A stretch of DNA of 64,000 nt from an uncultured Bacteroidales bacterium (GTDB lineage Bacteria; Bacteroidota; Bacteroidia; Bacteroidales; WCHB1-69). Every line of letters begins with the position of its first letter. Within the stretch, counting starts at the first letter, position 1. The notes under the pieces were generated by a model. The model saw only the letters and a list, made by a program, of their open reading frames with translations. It was not told the origin of the DNA and ran no database searches. The position numbers and the translations under genes were made by a program. This document shows, one piece after another, positions 41,481 through 51,574 of the stretch. The DNA is taken from contig CAJOKR010000020.1 of NCBI GenBank assembly GCA_905235135.1, forward strand, positions 1 to 64,000. The letters run 5' to 3'.

Positions 41481-44400
41481 TTATCTCACGTTTTCCTGCA
41501 ACGTTTTGTTGATGAGGGTTTTCAATTCCAAAACGTTGGATTCCACCACCTTACGCTTTTCCGGGACAAACAGTGTGGCATATTTCGCTTTGCCGACCTT
41601 GAACTTCAATCTGTCTTCCAATCCAATGATATCCAAGCCGATACGAATGGGTTTCACCAACGAGATGTTGTAGTCGTAGGTTAAGTCCAGATTATGTCGG
41701 CCGGAGATGATTGCGCTGTATTTGTCGATGGAAAGCAGGAACGGATAGACATCGATTTCGTTTTTGTAGATGGTGATTTCAGTGGAGAGACTGTCGATTT
41801 TGTTCTCCGTTTTCTTGCTGAACATCAGCTTCTTGGCGATTTTCTTGTAGGTGTCGTTGTCTAAAACCACCAGATCGTGTCCGTTGATGGCAGCCGCACC
41901 TCGGAGAGTGGAATACTTGATGTCGTAGTTGGATTTGAGGTAGGTTTCGGCGGCGAAATGGAACTCCGCATTGCCGCTGAAAGCTTTCAGCATAGGCAGA
42001 AGGGTATCGACTTCGGGAATCATCGCGATGAGCTTATCTATCTTGATGTCAAGTAGATGGAAGTCGAAACCGAGGAAAAGATGGTTCATGCGCGGGGTGC
42101 GATACATGGCTGTGAGCTGCATTCGTGCGGCATCGTTGGTGAGACCCATTTCCTCCAATACCAGCACACCGTCTTTCACATAGACACGGCCGTCAATATT
42201 CCGGAACTCTGTTTCTTCGTACAGCGCCTTCTTGATGGTGGTGTTCATGTTGACATCGATCCCAAACGGGACTAAGAACGGTGAATCACCCGTTTCCGCA
42301 GCGATTTGCTCCGCTTGTTCCACCAAGGAATCCGGCGCCCCGAAACCGTTGACGAAAGCTATTAACTCGTTAAGGTTCAAATAATTGGCAACGAGTTCAA
42401 GATTCCCTTTCAGTAGCCCGTTGCTGCGCAGGTAGGGCTCAATTCCCGTGATGGTGCCGGTGAGGTTGACATCCGACTGCCCGAACTTCAAATTAGCCTT
42501 TTTTAACACACATTTCTGAGTGTTGAAATCGAGGTTGAGGGTCGGCACTTCTACGGCGTGTTCCAAATCCCGGATTTCGGCTTTTGCATTCGTGGCCTGA
42601 AGTTTCACCACCGGTGACCATTGCAATAGCGGGTGCTCTTCGTTATCCTTATAATCAATTTCAGCGTTCAGACTTATTTTATCCGTAGTAAAGTCGATGA
42701 GATCTCCCATACTGGAACACGTGGATTGCCATGAGTTGCCGACGTAAACTCTAACATCGTTTCCGTTGTAATCCAAACGCATTTGGTTCGTGTTGTTCAA
42801 CACACCTTGAGGTTGAAAGAATTGTGCTGAAATAGTGTCCGCCCATATATTGAGTTGATTTAGCTGGTAGGTTGTGGCGAATTTGAGTTCTATTGTACTG
42901 TCTAACAAATTGTTTGTGTAAGCATCCAGCTGAATGGTAGAGCCCCGAATCTCCTTTCGCGTATGTGAGCGTGTGTTTCGGATCAAAAGATCACTCGTTT
43001 TCACCTTAGCATTGAGCCATTCATTGATTTTGTACGGTTTTTCAGTCACAGGGAATGTCAAATCCACGTGCAAATCTGGCGAGTACACTAACATGGTGTC
43101 ATCATATAGCAGTTCTAAATCTGTAAACTGGCCGTCGATGATGGCTTTGATTATGTTTTTGTCGATGGAAAATGTAGTTTCAGGATCATAGCTGAGTTGC
43201 GTTTTCGCTTGGATGTTCGCTTTGCCGTCGTATTGGGTGAAATCCTCAGGCAGGAAGTCGGCAAAATCGGTGATGTACAGCTTTCCCGTGGCGAAAATGT
43301 CCAATAACATATTGCCTAACAGATTCTTGACCGTTCCCGTCGCAGTGACCAAGTTCCGTTTGCGGGTGGTGGCCGAAAGCGATCTGATGGTTACGTTCGA
43401 TTGGTTGTCCAGATCGAGATTAAGGTCGAAAAGCCCGTCGGCTTTTTCAAAATCAAGCGGGAGGTCTTTCATCGCGAAACGGCCATTATGCCAGGCAATA
43501 TCGGAGGTGACTTTCGGGGTTTGGGTCTCGCTGAATGTTCCTTTTACATCCCCTTCCAAGGCGATATGACCATCTATCTGTATGTCATCCAGCTTGTTAC
43601 CGATAAGAGCACGGGGAATCATCGGCAGCACCTCTTCGATTATCCAATCACCGGTTTTGTAGTGCAAATCAGTGTGGATGTCGCTGTTGGTGGTGTCAAC
43701 TTGGAACGAACCATTTACCTCAAGTTCCTGCTTGTCAAGGATTAACTGCGTTTTTTCAAGTTGGAAGTCCCGCGCAGCCAAGTCCACCTGCAGGTCTGAC
43801 GATACGGAAAGATCCATCCCATTGAGGTAATGGGTGGTGTCGAGACGCAGCACAGTATTTTGCATATCCGCCTCCAAGTTGCCGTCAATCAAGTTAAAAT
43901 CTGTGAAAGAACCGTCGTAGGTGGCTTGTACGTTGTCGCCGGAAAAATGCAGCACGGTACTGTCCACCATAACAAAAACCAGCGATTTCGCATCCAAATC
44001 CGCCTTGCCGTTCAAAAGCCCATTCTCGTAAGTCCCTTTGACGGTCAGATCCGCCTCTTTGACTTCCGCCGTCTGCCTCGACTGGAGATTCAAGTAGCGA
44101 AAGTCTATTGGCTTTAACTTTTTGCAAATCAACAATATAATTAACCGTTGAGGTGTCATCGGTGCGGAAGACATCGTAGTTGCCGTTGCCCTTTTCGTCA
44201 ATAAACAGGTTTACCTTGCCGTTGTTGAGGGCTAAATCGTAAACTTCCACGCGGTTGTTTTTCATCAGCTCCTGAATATTGATGGAGGCCACACAGTCCT
44301 TCATGTATAGCAAGGTGTCTGAAATCTGGGGATTTTTTGGATTTTTTAACACCACATTCTCCATATCCAGCCCGATTTTGGGAAAGGTTTTGAAGAAAGT

Positions 44401-44577
44401 GAGCCCGACTTTGTCGATATGGAAGTCGCAGGTGATGAACTTGTCCGCCTGGCTGTTGACGATTTTGGCCAGTTTGGAAGGTGAAAAAATGCTAAAAAGC
44501 GCAATGGTCACGGCAATCGCCAGCAGCAAAATCACCGAGCCCACGGAAATCAGCCCTATTTTCAGCGGTTTTTTCAT
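41481..44577 (-). CDS. AsmA-family envelope protein, one frame break
   Basis: Restored length is about 1,031 residues. The N-terminus has one helix (IGLISVGSVILLLAIAVTIALFSIF) and FITCDFHIDKVGLTFFKTFPKIGLDMENV, the AsmA start; repeated beta-strand stretches follow, and the C-terminus carries the AsmA_2-like IDSLSTEITIYKNEIDVYPFLLSIDKY...GRHNLDLTYDYNISLVKPI. AsmA-like proteins are bridge-like lipid carriers between inner and outer membrane. The frame changes near 44111-44116: VDLQKVK is followed by PIDFRYLNLQ in another frame, with one base too many. The ATG overlaps the stop of the upstream lipoprotein gene as ATGA. Confidence 0.85.
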
Positions 44578-44972
44578 TTGTCTTTAACGAAGGAGTAATA
44601 TTTGCCGTAGTCGTCGTGGTATTCTAACGAGGTGGTGTTCAATTTCGTAACGGTATAGGTTTTCGGCACGTTACCGCCCATTTCCATCTGGTGGATTTGG
44701 GTCAGGGTGGCCTTTTCGAGTGTCCAGGTAAAAGGTTGCGCCTCCTCTTCGGTCACATCATCGGCGGTGTCCCACGTGTAACCAGTGCCGTTGGCGTTGT
44801 AAAATTCGTGTAGGGTTCCTTTCACCCAATAACCGGATAGGAGTGTCTTGTCGAACTTTTCGTCACGGTTGAAAAGGTCGCAGCTGGCCATCAACAGCAC
44901 GATCAGACAGAAAAACAGCCCGAAAATGCAATTTTTCCTGATGCTTTGGATGATATGGTGGTTCTTTCTCAT
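44574..44972 (-). CDS. lipocalin-like lipoprotein
   Basis: The 132-residue product has a basic start, hydrophobic segment and lipobox LLMASC, then KFDKTLLSGYWVKGTLHEFY and alternating strands (AQPFTWTLEKATLTQIHQMEM, TYTVTKLNTTSLEYHD). This looks like the small lipocalin-like lipoproteins of Bacteroidota; no function can be assigned. It overlaps the AsmA gene start by ATGA and follows murB on the same strand. Confidence 0.75.
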   Translation of the reverse strand: MRKNHHIIQSIRKNCIFGLFFCLIVLLMASCDLFNRDEKFDKTLLSGYWVKGTLHEFYNANGTGYTWDTADDVTEEEAQPFTWTLEKATLTQIHQMEMGGNVPKTYTVTKLNTTSLEYHDDYGKYYSFVKDK

Positions 44973-45004
44973 TGTTTTAGGTGACGTGGTTAAAATAGTT
45001 TCGT

Positions 45005-46011
45005 TTAAATTCGGTTTATTTCCATTTCCAACGTAATCCCAAATAAGTTATTAACATCTTTTATGATAGTTTCTGCCACGTGCAGCACCTCCTCCGGGGT
45101 TGCACCGCCGTAATTTACCAGCACCAACGCCTGGTTCTTCCACGTACCAGCGTTACCTACTTGCTTACCTTTCCAACCCGCCTTCTCAATCAGTTGACCT
45201 GCAGAAAGTTTCTTCTGCCAGTCGGGCGCATCGTAGGCCACCAAATCGGGAAATTTCACCAGCAGTTCACGGTATTGCTCGTCCGGAATGACTGGGTTTT
45301 TGAAGAAACTGCCGCCGTTGCCCACAATTGCGGGATCCGGCAGCTTGGCATCGCGGATTTTCCGCACGCAGTCGGAAACATTGTGCAAAGACAGGGGCAG
45401 TTCTCGCTCCTCCAACGCCTTTGCCAATCCCTGATAGGAGAGTGTAAAATGCTTTATCCGAGATAGTTGAAACCAAACGTATGTGATGATACAGTCGTGT
45501 TTCAGCTCCTGTTTGAAGATGGAGTTGCGGTAGGCGAACTTACATTCGGCATTACTCAGCGTAAAATGTTCGCCGGTGGAAATGACATAACCTTCGACCT
45601 TCAAAACCGTATCTTTGACCTCCACCCCGTAAGCCCCGATGTTCTGCACGGGCGCGCTGCCCACAAGTCCGGGAATAGCCGTAAGATTCTCAATGCCATA
45701 GTATTGACGTTTTATACAGTATTGAATCAGATTGTCCCAAGGCTCGCCTGCGGCCACTTTCAGCACCACAGCATCTTCCATTTGCTCCATAACCTCAATG
45801 CCGGTGAAGGCCGGATGCACGATAAAGCCGTCAAAGTCTTTGGTGAACAGCGTATTACTGCCGCCACCGAGAATGTAAAACGGTTTTTCCCGTAAGTATT
45901 CGTGGATTACAACAGGCACTTCGTCGGCGTTTTCGATTTGCAGAAAATGCCGCGCAAGCACCTCCATCCCGAAGGTGTTATAATCTTTAAGGTTTTGGTT
46001 TTCAGTTTCAT
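45005..46011 (-). CDS. murB: UDP-N-acetylmuramate dehydrogenase MurB, frame broken near the start
   Basis: Motifs are complete: FYILGGGSNTLF (FAD), IPGLVGSAPVQNIGAYGVEV, GNGGSFFKNP and AGWKGKQVGNAGTW. It is the type I enzyme reducing UDP-GlcNAc-enolpyruvate with NADPH for peptidoglycan. The clear frame opens with ENQNLKDYNTFGMEV, yet has no start codon except the internal ATG at 45967, which would delete the conserved YNTFG. An ATG at 46011 is off by one base; adding one A after it gives MKTENQNLKDYNTFG and a normal 335 residues. This stretch is itself a heptamer-like repeat. I read it as an indel, either a sequence error or a real slip. Confidence 0.88.
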
Positions 46012-46014
46012 AGA

Positions 46015-47442
46015 TTAGAACATGTAGCCCATCTTGACGTAGATGTTAGCCATACCGTCGTTGTCGCGCTTGTCAAACGGCATTGCCCAATCGACAGAGA
46101 GCACGAAATTATCGTTCATCATTAGCTTCAGACCCAGACCGCCGGAAAAGTGCGGACGATAGACATTTTTGGTATCGTCAAAGACAATGTAGTCGTCAAG
46201 GTCATTAAGGTCGAATTCGGGATCATTTTTCTCGATGTTGGCGATAAGTTCGTTTCGATCGAGACGATAGGGTTGGAGGATGAGACCCATATCCACGAAC
46301 GGGTTGAGTCCGATGAAGAAATGCTCCTTGCCGATGTCGAATTTGCAGATTTGGAAGCGGAATTCCACATTGGCGAAGGCGTAGCTTTTGGCGGAGATAC
46401 GATGGCGCAAGATACCACGGCAGGTGTTTCCGCCGCCGAGACCTTCGTATAACACTCTCTGAATAAACAAGTTGTTGTAGTAATTGTTGAGATAGAAGGG
46501 CGCATCGCCGGCCACATCCAATTGGGCGGCTAAACGGTAGGCGAACGTGATTTTGTCCTTATAGACGGGCACAAAATGACGGAAGCTGGCGTTGAAAATC
46601 AAGCTGTTAGCCCCTTTATCCTCGCCAAATCCGGCATAGTAAGTCAGGAACATATCCGCGTTCATACCCTTTTTCGTGTTCTGCAGACGGTCGCGATTGT
46701 CGAAGGAGATACCGCCGCGCACGTAAGGATGCCAGCCGCCGTTGGCCTCCGCAGGCGTCAGGATATTCCATTTCACGTATTTGTCGTATAAACCGTCCAC
46801 GTAAGGCAGCATGTTCTCGGGTTTCTTGCCTTTGTTGATCATGTCGATGTTCACCGGCGCGATATTGTACCACAGCAGTCCTAAACCGGCGTTCCAGTAC
46901 CAGTTGCCGCCAATTTTGCCGTCAATGTCCCCTGCAATACGAAGCAGGTCGCGCTGCGATTTGTAGAAAGCACGCGAGATGTAATCCTCGCTTTTTTTCC
47001 GAACCCAATTGCCGTTGTACACCGTCTGGTAACCGTTGTAACCATAGAAATCGCACAGTGCATCAGGTAGATACGACACATCGATTTTCAAATGGTGACC
47101 GGGGAGAAGGTGTTTGGAGTCGTAGGCGAAGCGGAACAAGCCCGACCGTTTGGTGGTATAAGCCGCCTCGAAATAGAGGGAATGGAAGTAATCGGGATAG
47201 GCGGAACCGTCGCCAAAGTCGTAAACATTGGCCAGCACGCCGTATTGGAAGCCCTTGTCCGCATCGTAAGCCACGCTGGGCAGAATGCCGAACGTCCAAC
47301 CGGTGCGTATTTCGCTTTTCTCCTTTTTGGGTTTGGGTTTTTTGTCGCGTTGCACCGCCGTGGTGTCGCCGTCAGTTGCGTAAACGGTGAAAACGCCCAT
47401 CAGAAGGGCAATAGTCAGGGAGAGGATAATTTTTTTTGTCAT
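46015..47442 (-). CDS. Omp85/BamA-like outer-membrane protein
   Basis: The 475-residue protein has a signal peptide (KIILSLTIALLMGVFTVYA), a short basic linker (RDKKPKPKKEKSE) and then a beta-barrel with Omp85 superfamily features: RTGWTFGILPSVAYDADKGFQYGVLANVYDFG and GLGGGNTCRGILRHRISAKSYAFANVEFRF (a VRGY-like strand). It ends with the outer-membrane phenylalanine signal KMGYMF. No POTRA repeats are present, so it is a barrel-only Omp85-family protein of unknown cargo. The murB gene follows at about 4 bp. Confidence 0.82.
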   Translation of the reverse strand: MTKKIILSLTIALLMGVFTVYATDGDTTAVQRDKKPKPKKEKSEIRTGWTFGILPSVAYDADKGFQYGVLANVYDFGDGSAYPDYFHSLYFEAAYTTKRSGLFRFAYDSKHLLPGHHLKIDVSYLPDALCDFYGYNGYQTVYNGNWVRKKSEDYISRAFYKSQRDLLRIAGDIDGKIGGNWYWNAGLGLLWYNIAPVNIDMINKGKKPENMLPYVDGLYDKYVKWNILTPAEANGGWHPYVRGGISFDNRDRLQNTKKGMNADMFLTYYAGFGEDKGANSLIFNASFRHFVPVYKDKITFAYRLAAQLDVAGDAPFYLNNYYNNLFIQRVLYEGLGGGNTCRGILRHRISAKSYAFANVEFRFQICKFDIGKEHFFIGLNPFVDMGLILQPYRLDRNELIANIEKNDPEFDLNDLDDYIVFDDTKNVYRPHFSGGLGLKLMMNDNFVLSVDWAMPFDKRDNDGMANIYVKMGYMF

Positions 47443-47462
47443 ATTTGTAGTTTATAGTTTAA

Positions 47463-47538
47463 GGTTTAAGGTTGAGGGTTTAAGGTTGAGGGTTTAAGGT
47501 TGAGGGTTTAAGGTTGAGGGTTTAAGGTTGAGGGTTTA
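47463..47538. repeat. tandem array of a 14-bp unit built from two heptamers
   Basis: Five exact copies of GGTTTAAGGTTGAG (GGTTTAA + GGTTGAG) and a partial sixth, between the Omp85-like start and yggS stop. Confidence 0.95.
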
Positions 47539-47557
47539 TAATTGTCGTGACTTTATA

Positions 47558-47586
47558 CCTTAAACCTTAAACCCTCAACCTTAAAC
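47558..47586. repeat. inverted copy of the 14-bp array
   Basis: CCTTAAACCTTAAACC then CTCAACCTTAAAC, the reverse complement of the array at 47463-47538. Together they can form a long hairpin. The yggS stop codon (47581-47583) lies inside it. Confidence 0.85.
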
Positions 47587-48252
47587 GGAATAATTCCGGG
47601 GTCCGAAGATGGCGCTGCCGATACGAATCAGTGTGCTTCCCTCTTCGATAGCGATGGGGTAGTCGTCTGTCATACCCATTGAAAGTTCCTTGAAATCAGG
47701 ATTTTGCGAGAAGTATCGGGTTTTAAGTGTGTCGAAAATGTCGTGCAGATGATGAAACTCACGGCGCACTTGGCCTTGGTCGTCCGTAAAGGTGGCCATG
47801 CCCATCACTCCGTGGATTTTAACGTTTTTTAGCTCTTGGAATTCGGCACTGTCGAGCATCGCCGTACATTCGTCTAAGGTGAACCCGAACTTGGTCTCCT
47901 CATCGGCGATATGGAATTGTAACAGACAGGGAATCACGCGGTTGTTTTTGACCGCTTGTTTGTTGACTTCCTTCAGCAGGTCTAAACTGTCAATGCTGTG
48001 AATCAGAGACACATACGGTGCGATGTATTTGACTTTGTTGGTCTGCAGGTGGCCGATGAAGTGCCATTCGATATCTTGCGGCAGCACTTCGTGTTTGGCT
48101 TTCATCTCCTGTGCGTGATTTTCACCAAAAACGCGCTGACCATGTTGGTACAGCGCGGCGATGTCCTCCGCCGGTTTGAATTTGGAGACGGCGACGAGGC
48201 GCACACCGGCGGGCAAAGAAGCCCGGATTTCGTCGTATTTTTCGATGTTCAT
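47581..48252 (-). CDS. YggS/PLPBP family pyridoxal-phosphate-binding protein
   Basis: The 223-residue protein is a PROSC/YggS-type single-domain TIM barrel: VRLVAVSKFKPAEDI with the PLP lysine, RVFGENHAQEM, EWHFIGHLQTNKVK and SMGMTDDYPIAIEEGSTLIRIGSAIFG. It keeps vitamin B6 in balance and has no known catalytic reaction. Length is usual. It lies 15 bp downstream of tRNA-Arg on the same strand and may be co-transcribed with it. The stop codon lies within a repeat array. Confidence 0.92.
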   Translation of the reverse strand: MNIEKYDEIRASLPAGVRLVAVSKFKPAEDIAALYQHGQRVFGENHAQEMKAKHEVLPQDIEWHFIGHLQTNKVKYIAPYVSLIHSIDSLDLLKEVNKQAVKNNRVIPCLLQFHIADEETKFGFTLDECTAMLDSAEFQELKNVKIHGVMGMATFTDDQGQVRREFHHLHDIFDTLKTRYFSQNPDFKELSMGMTDDYPIAIEEGSTLIRIGSAIFGPRNYSV

Positions 48253-48267
48253 ACGGACTGTATTTAG

Positions 48268-48341
48268 TGACCCCGGCGGGATTCAAACCCACGACTTTCA
48301 GAACCGGAATCTGACGTTCTATTCAGCTGAACTACGGGGCC
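48268..48341 (-). tRNA. tRNA-Arg (anticodon CCG)
   Basis: Seventy-four bases; acceptor GGCCCCG pairs with CGGGGTC, discriminator A. Anticodon loop TTCCGGT gives CCG, reading CGG. Its T arm GTGGG-TTTGAAT-CCCGC is nearly fully paired. A -7 box is at 48353-48360; no CCA is encoded. Confidence 0.95.
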
Positions 48342-48352
48342 GATTCAGGGTG

Positions 48353-48360
48353 CAAAAGTA
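48353..48360 (-). promoter_or_regulatory. -7 promoter box of tRNA-Arg(CCG)-yggS
   Basis: The minus strand reads TACTTTTG followed by CACCC, 11 bp before the tRNA 5' end. Confidence 0.6.
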
Positions 48361-48416
48361 CATTTTTTTTTGATTGTACAATTGTCGAATTTTATCGATA
48401 CGTGCTGTAGCGCTCG

Positions 48417-49403
48417 CTACAACAAAGAGCAGATAATGAAGCAAAGACTGGCCAGTTGCAGGATGTTTCGGGCCAAAAACCAGCGGATGGCGAACCATTC
48501 CAGATGATTCTCGCAGATGAGGTCCCAATGCTCGATAGGGCCATACCACCATTTCCGTTGGAACTCGCGCTCAGGATGGTAGCAGAACTGCCAAAGCAGG
48601 TAAAACAACGCGACGGACCGTGGTATCACGATGAATATCGCGGCAAAGGCCAGATGTAAGTGACCGTGTATCAGGGCAATCAACAAAATAATGTAGGGGG
48701 TGAAGTTGAAGATGGCCGAAGCGGTCAGCTGCAGGGGTTTGGTCTTCAGCACCTCGGCTAACGTCTTTTTGCCCACCTTCTTGTCCGTGGAAACCTCCAT
48801 GACGGAGTGCGTATATAAGATATTGACGACCCAGAGGCCCACTGCGACGGACACGACCCAAACGCCTGTGGTTAGGGTGCCACATGCCGCGTAATGCACA
48901 CCGGCCATCAGCAGGGGGCCAAAGATGAGACCCGTGACCAGCTCGCCAAGACCGTGGTAGCAGAAACGGATGGGTTTCCCGGAATAGAAATAGCCGAGAA
49001 AACCAGCGGCTAATGCGATGTAAAGCGGTGTCAGTCCGCGTTTTACGAAGACGATGCAGCCCAACAGTATCGCAACGAGCGCAAATAGGGAAGCCACGAA
49101 GAACAGTTTTCGAGGGGTCACTTCACCGGAGGTCAGGTAAGGACTTTTGGCGATACGGGCACGCTGACCCTCCGCCGCAGTCTGCTGCCGCACTTCCTCG
49201 CTTTTGAACTGGAAGTCGAAATAATCATCGAAAAGGTTGACGGACAAATGGGCGACCATCACGCCTAAAACCGCCACAATGCTCAGCCCGATGGAAAAGT
49301 TTTCGTTGCCTGCGGCCATAATGACGGCCACCAAAGCCGGCAGTACGCTCTGCGGCAGCGCGTATGCCCGCGCGTTTTGGATCCAATAGATGATTTTTTT
49401 CAT
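48417..49403 (-). CDS. menA: UbiA-family prenyltransferase, MenA-like
   Basis: The 328-residue protein has about nine transmembrane helices with the two Asp-rich regions of the UbiA superfamily: NLFDDYFDFQ (first motif) and STDKKVGKKTLAEVLK (second). The position and wording resemble 1,4-dihydroxy-2-naphthoate octaprenyltransferase (MenA), which builds menaquinone; the other UbiA enzymes are possible but less likely in an anaerobic Bacteroidota. It lies alone between two tRNA genes. Confidence 0.8.
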   Translation of the reverse strand: MKKIIYWIQNARAYALPQSVLPALVAVIMAAGNENFSIGLSIVAVLGVMVAHLSVNLFDDYFDFQFKSEEVRQQTAAEGQRARIAKSPYLTSGEVTPRKLFFVASLFALVAILLGCIVFVKRGLTPLYIALAAGFLGYFYSGKPIRFCYHGLGELVTGLIFGPLLMAGVHYAACGTLTTGVWVVSVAVGLWVVNILYTHSVMEVSTDKKVGKKTLAEVLKTKPLQLTASAIFNFTPYIILLIALIHGHLHLAFAAIFIVIPRSVALFYLLWQFCYHPEREFQRKWWYGPIEHWDLICENHLEWFAIRWFLARNILQLASLCFIICSLL

Positions 49404-49422
49404 ATTTTTCTACACTAAAAGA

Positions 49423-49443
49423 CCATCTGTTACTCACAGATGG
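49423..49443 (-). terminator. terminator after tRNA-Glu
   Basis: Stem CCATCTGT / ACAGATGG with a five-base loop; on the minus strand it is followed by TCTTTTAG. It lies between tRNA-Glu and the MenA-like gene. Confidence 0.6.
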
Positions 49444-49453
49444 CCTTGTTTTG

Positions 49454-49525
49454 TACTGCGTACGAGAATCGAACTCGTATTGCAAGATTGAGAATCTTGA
49501 TTCCTAACCGTTAGAAGAACGCAGC
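49454..49525 (-). tRNA. tRNA-Glu (anticodon CTC)
   Basis: Seventy-two bases; acceptor GCTGCGT pairs with ACGCAGT (G-U at the first pair), discriminator A. Loop TTCTCAA gives anticodon CTC, the isoacceptor for GAG. T arm ACGAG-TTCGATT-CTCGT. Promoter box at 49541-49548. Confidence 0.93.
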
Positions 49526-49540
49526 AGTTGAAATCGGCGG

Positions 49541-49548
49541 CAAAAATA
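49541..49548 (-). promoter_or_regulatory. -7 promoter box of tRNA-Glu
   Basis: The minus strand reads TATTTTTGCCGCCG, 15 bp before the tRNA. Confidence 0.65.
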
Positions 49549-49620
49549 CACTTTTTTTTGATATGACAGCCGATATTGCAAAATTTTTATTCGGAGACAT
49601 CTGTGTCTTTTATTTGGAGG

Positions 49621-49639
49621 CATCTGCGTCTCGCAGATG
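49621..49639. other. hairpin CATCTGCG-TCT-CGCAGATG
   Basis: Perfect 8-bp stem with a three-base loop, just before the palindromic element after nfo. No T run follows. Confidence 0.4.
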
Positions 49640-49645
49640 TTGTCC

Positions 49646-49673
49646 GTAGAGACATGCCATGGCGCGTCTCTAC
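49646..49673. repeat. 28-bp palindromic element, copy 4 (diverged)
   Basis: Outer arms GTAGAGAC and GTCTCTAC are kept; the centre ATGCCATGGCGC pairs imperfectly. The right end supplies the stop codon (49670-49672) of nfo. Confidence 0.8.
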
Positions 49674-50518
49674 AACGATTTCACAAGACCTTGCAACAGA
49701 ACAATTTCTTCCGCCCACAACGTCTCATCCGGAGTTTCGAGGATGAGCGGCATGTTGTCGAAGCGCGGATCGTTCATGAATCTTTCGAAAAATTCCATGC
49801 CGAGAAGGCCTTTTCCGATGCTGTCGTGACGATCGACGCGGCTGCCGAACTCCTTTTTCGTGTCGTTGAGGTGGATGGCTCGCAGGTATTTGAACCCGAC
49901 GACCTCCTCAAACTCTTCGAAAGTGGATTTGTAGCCCGCTTCGGTTTTGAGGTCGTAGCCGGCAGAGTAGGTATGACAGGTGTCCAAACAAACGCCCACA
50001 CGGCTTTTATCTTCCACCTTGTCAATGATATACGCCAGATGCTGGAAGCTGAAACCGACGTTGGTGCCCTGTCCGGCGGTATTCTCAATCACGGCGGTCA
50101 CGCCTTGGGTTTTGTCTAATGCGAAGTTGATGCTTTCGGCCACGCGGGTCAGACACTCTTCCAGCGTAATCTGTTTCAGGTGGCTGCCCGGGTGGAAATT
50201 AAGCATTTTTAACCCGAGTTGCTCGCAACGATGCATCTCTTCGTGGAAGGAGTTGCGGGACTTTTCCAATCCTTCCGCATCAGGACTGCCGAGGTTGATG
50301 AGGTAGCTGTCGTGGGGAAGCACAAAGTCGGTGGAAATACCTGATTTGCTGAGGTTTTCCTTGAACGCGGTGATGGATTTTTCGCTCAGCGGTGCAGAAA
50401 ACCACTGTCGCTGGTTTTTGGTGAAAAGGGCGAAGGCGGTGGCACCGACCTGCATGGCGTTCAGCGGGGCGTTTTCCACGCCGCCGGAAGCACTTACGTG
50501 TGGTCCGAGATACTTCAT
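49670..50518 (-). CDS. nfo: deoxyribonuclease IV (endonuclease IV)
   Basis: The 282-residue protein is an AP endonuclease TIM barrel: [76 protein letters not shown]. These hold the three-zinc site. It cuts at abasic sites in base excision repair. Last gene of the queA-purM-nfo unit; its ATG overlaps the purM stop by one base. Its stop codon falls in the palindromic element. Confidence 0.95.
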   Translation of the reverse strand: MKYLGPHVSASGGVENAPLNAMQVGATAFALFTKNQRQWFSAPLSEKSITAFKENLSKSGISTDFVLPHDSYLINLGSPDAEGLEKSRNSFHEEMHRCEQLGLKMLNFHPGSHLKQITLEECLTRVAESINFALDKTQGVTAVIENTAGQGTNVGFSFQHLAYIIDKVEDKSRVGVCLDTCHTYSAGYDLKTEAGYKSTFEEFEEVVGFKYLRAIHLNDTKKEFGSRVDRHDSIGKGLLGMEFFERFMNDPRFDNMPLILETPDETLWAEEIVLLQGLVKSL

Positions 50519-51552
50519 TACACTAACTTAATATCGACAACACCTTCGCGGTCGGTGACATTACCGATAACATAGGCTTTTTCACCCAGCTCGTTGAACA
50601 TCTTCACGGTGCGGTCGGCGTCCTTGGGATCCACCATCAGGACCATGCCGATGCCCATGTTGAAGACGTTGAACATCTCGCGGTGGTCGATCTTGCCATA
50701 CTTTTCGAGGAACGGGAAGATGGCGGGTTTCTCCCAATTATGCTCATCCACGAAGATGCCTTGTCCGGGACGCAACGCACGCGGGATATTTTCGTCGAAT
50801 CCGCCGCCGGTGATGTGGCAGATGGCGTGGATATCAACATTTTTTAACACTTCCAACACGGGCTTCACGTAGATGCGCGTGGGAGTGAGCAGCACGTTTC
50901 CGAGCGTGTCGGGAAGGGTTTCGTATTGCGTCTTGAGATCTAACTGATTGTCTTTGAAGACGATCTTGCGGACGAGGGAGAATCCGTTGGAGTGGACACC
51001 GGAAGAGGCCAGACCAATCAGCACATCGCCCACATTGACCTTCGAGCCGTCAATGAGTTTGGATTTCTCGACCGCGCCGACGGTGAATCCGGCGATGTCG
51101 TACTCATCTTCATCGTACATGTCAGGCATTTCGGCCGTTTCGCCACCGATGAGGGCGCAGTTGGAGAGGACGCAGCCGTCGGCCACGCCTTTCACGATAG
51201 CTTCAATTTTAGCGGGATGATTCTTGCCCACGGCGATATAGTCGAGGAAGAAAAGGGGAGCTGCGCCTTGGGCGAGCACGTCGTTCACGCACATGGCGAC
51301 GGCATCCTGACCAATCGTGTCGTGACGGTCCATCATGAACGCCAGTTTCAGTTTGGTGCCCACGCCGTCGGTGCCGCTCACCAGGACGGGCTCCTTATAG
51401 CCGAGGGAGGCCAGGTCGAACATGCCGCCGAAGCTGCCGATGTTGCCCATCATGCCGGGGCGGTTGGTGCGGGAAATATGTTTCTTGATGAGGCGCACCG
51501 ACTCATAGCCGGCTTCCAGCTGAACGCCTGCTTCCTGATATGCTTTTGACAT
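50518..51552 (-). CDS. purM: phosphoribosylformylglycinamidine cyclo-ligase
   Basis: The 344-residue protein is PurM (AIR synthetase): [44 protein letters not shown] and [24 protein letters not shown]. It makes aminoimidazole ribotide with ATP in purine synthesis. Length and motifs are normal, and no other purine gene lies near. It follows queA after 22 bp. Confidence 0.96.
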   Translation of the reverse strand: MSKAYQEAGVQLEAGYESVRLIKKHISRTNRPGMMGNIGSFGGMFDLASLGYKEPVLVSGTDGVGTKLKLAFMMDRHDTIGQDAVAMCVNDVLAQGAAPLFFLDYIAVGKNHPAKIEAIVKGVADGCVLSNCALIGGETAEMPDMYDEDEYDIAGFTVGAVEKSKLIDGSKVNVGDVLIGLASSGVHSNGFSLVRKIVFKDNQLDLKTQYETLPDTLGNVLLTPTRIYVKPVLEVLKNVDIHAICHITGGGFDENIPRALRPGQGIFVDEHNWEKPAIFPFLEKYGKIDHREMFNVFNMGIGMVLMVDPKDADRTVKMFNELGEKAYVIGNVTDREGVVDIKLV

Positions 51553-51574
51553 AGTTATATCGTATTAAAAAACG

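Noticed and set aside
47463..47586. Possible CRISPR array
   Set aside because: Units are 14 bp, exact, contiguous and without spacers; this is a simple tandem repeat. No cas genes nearby.
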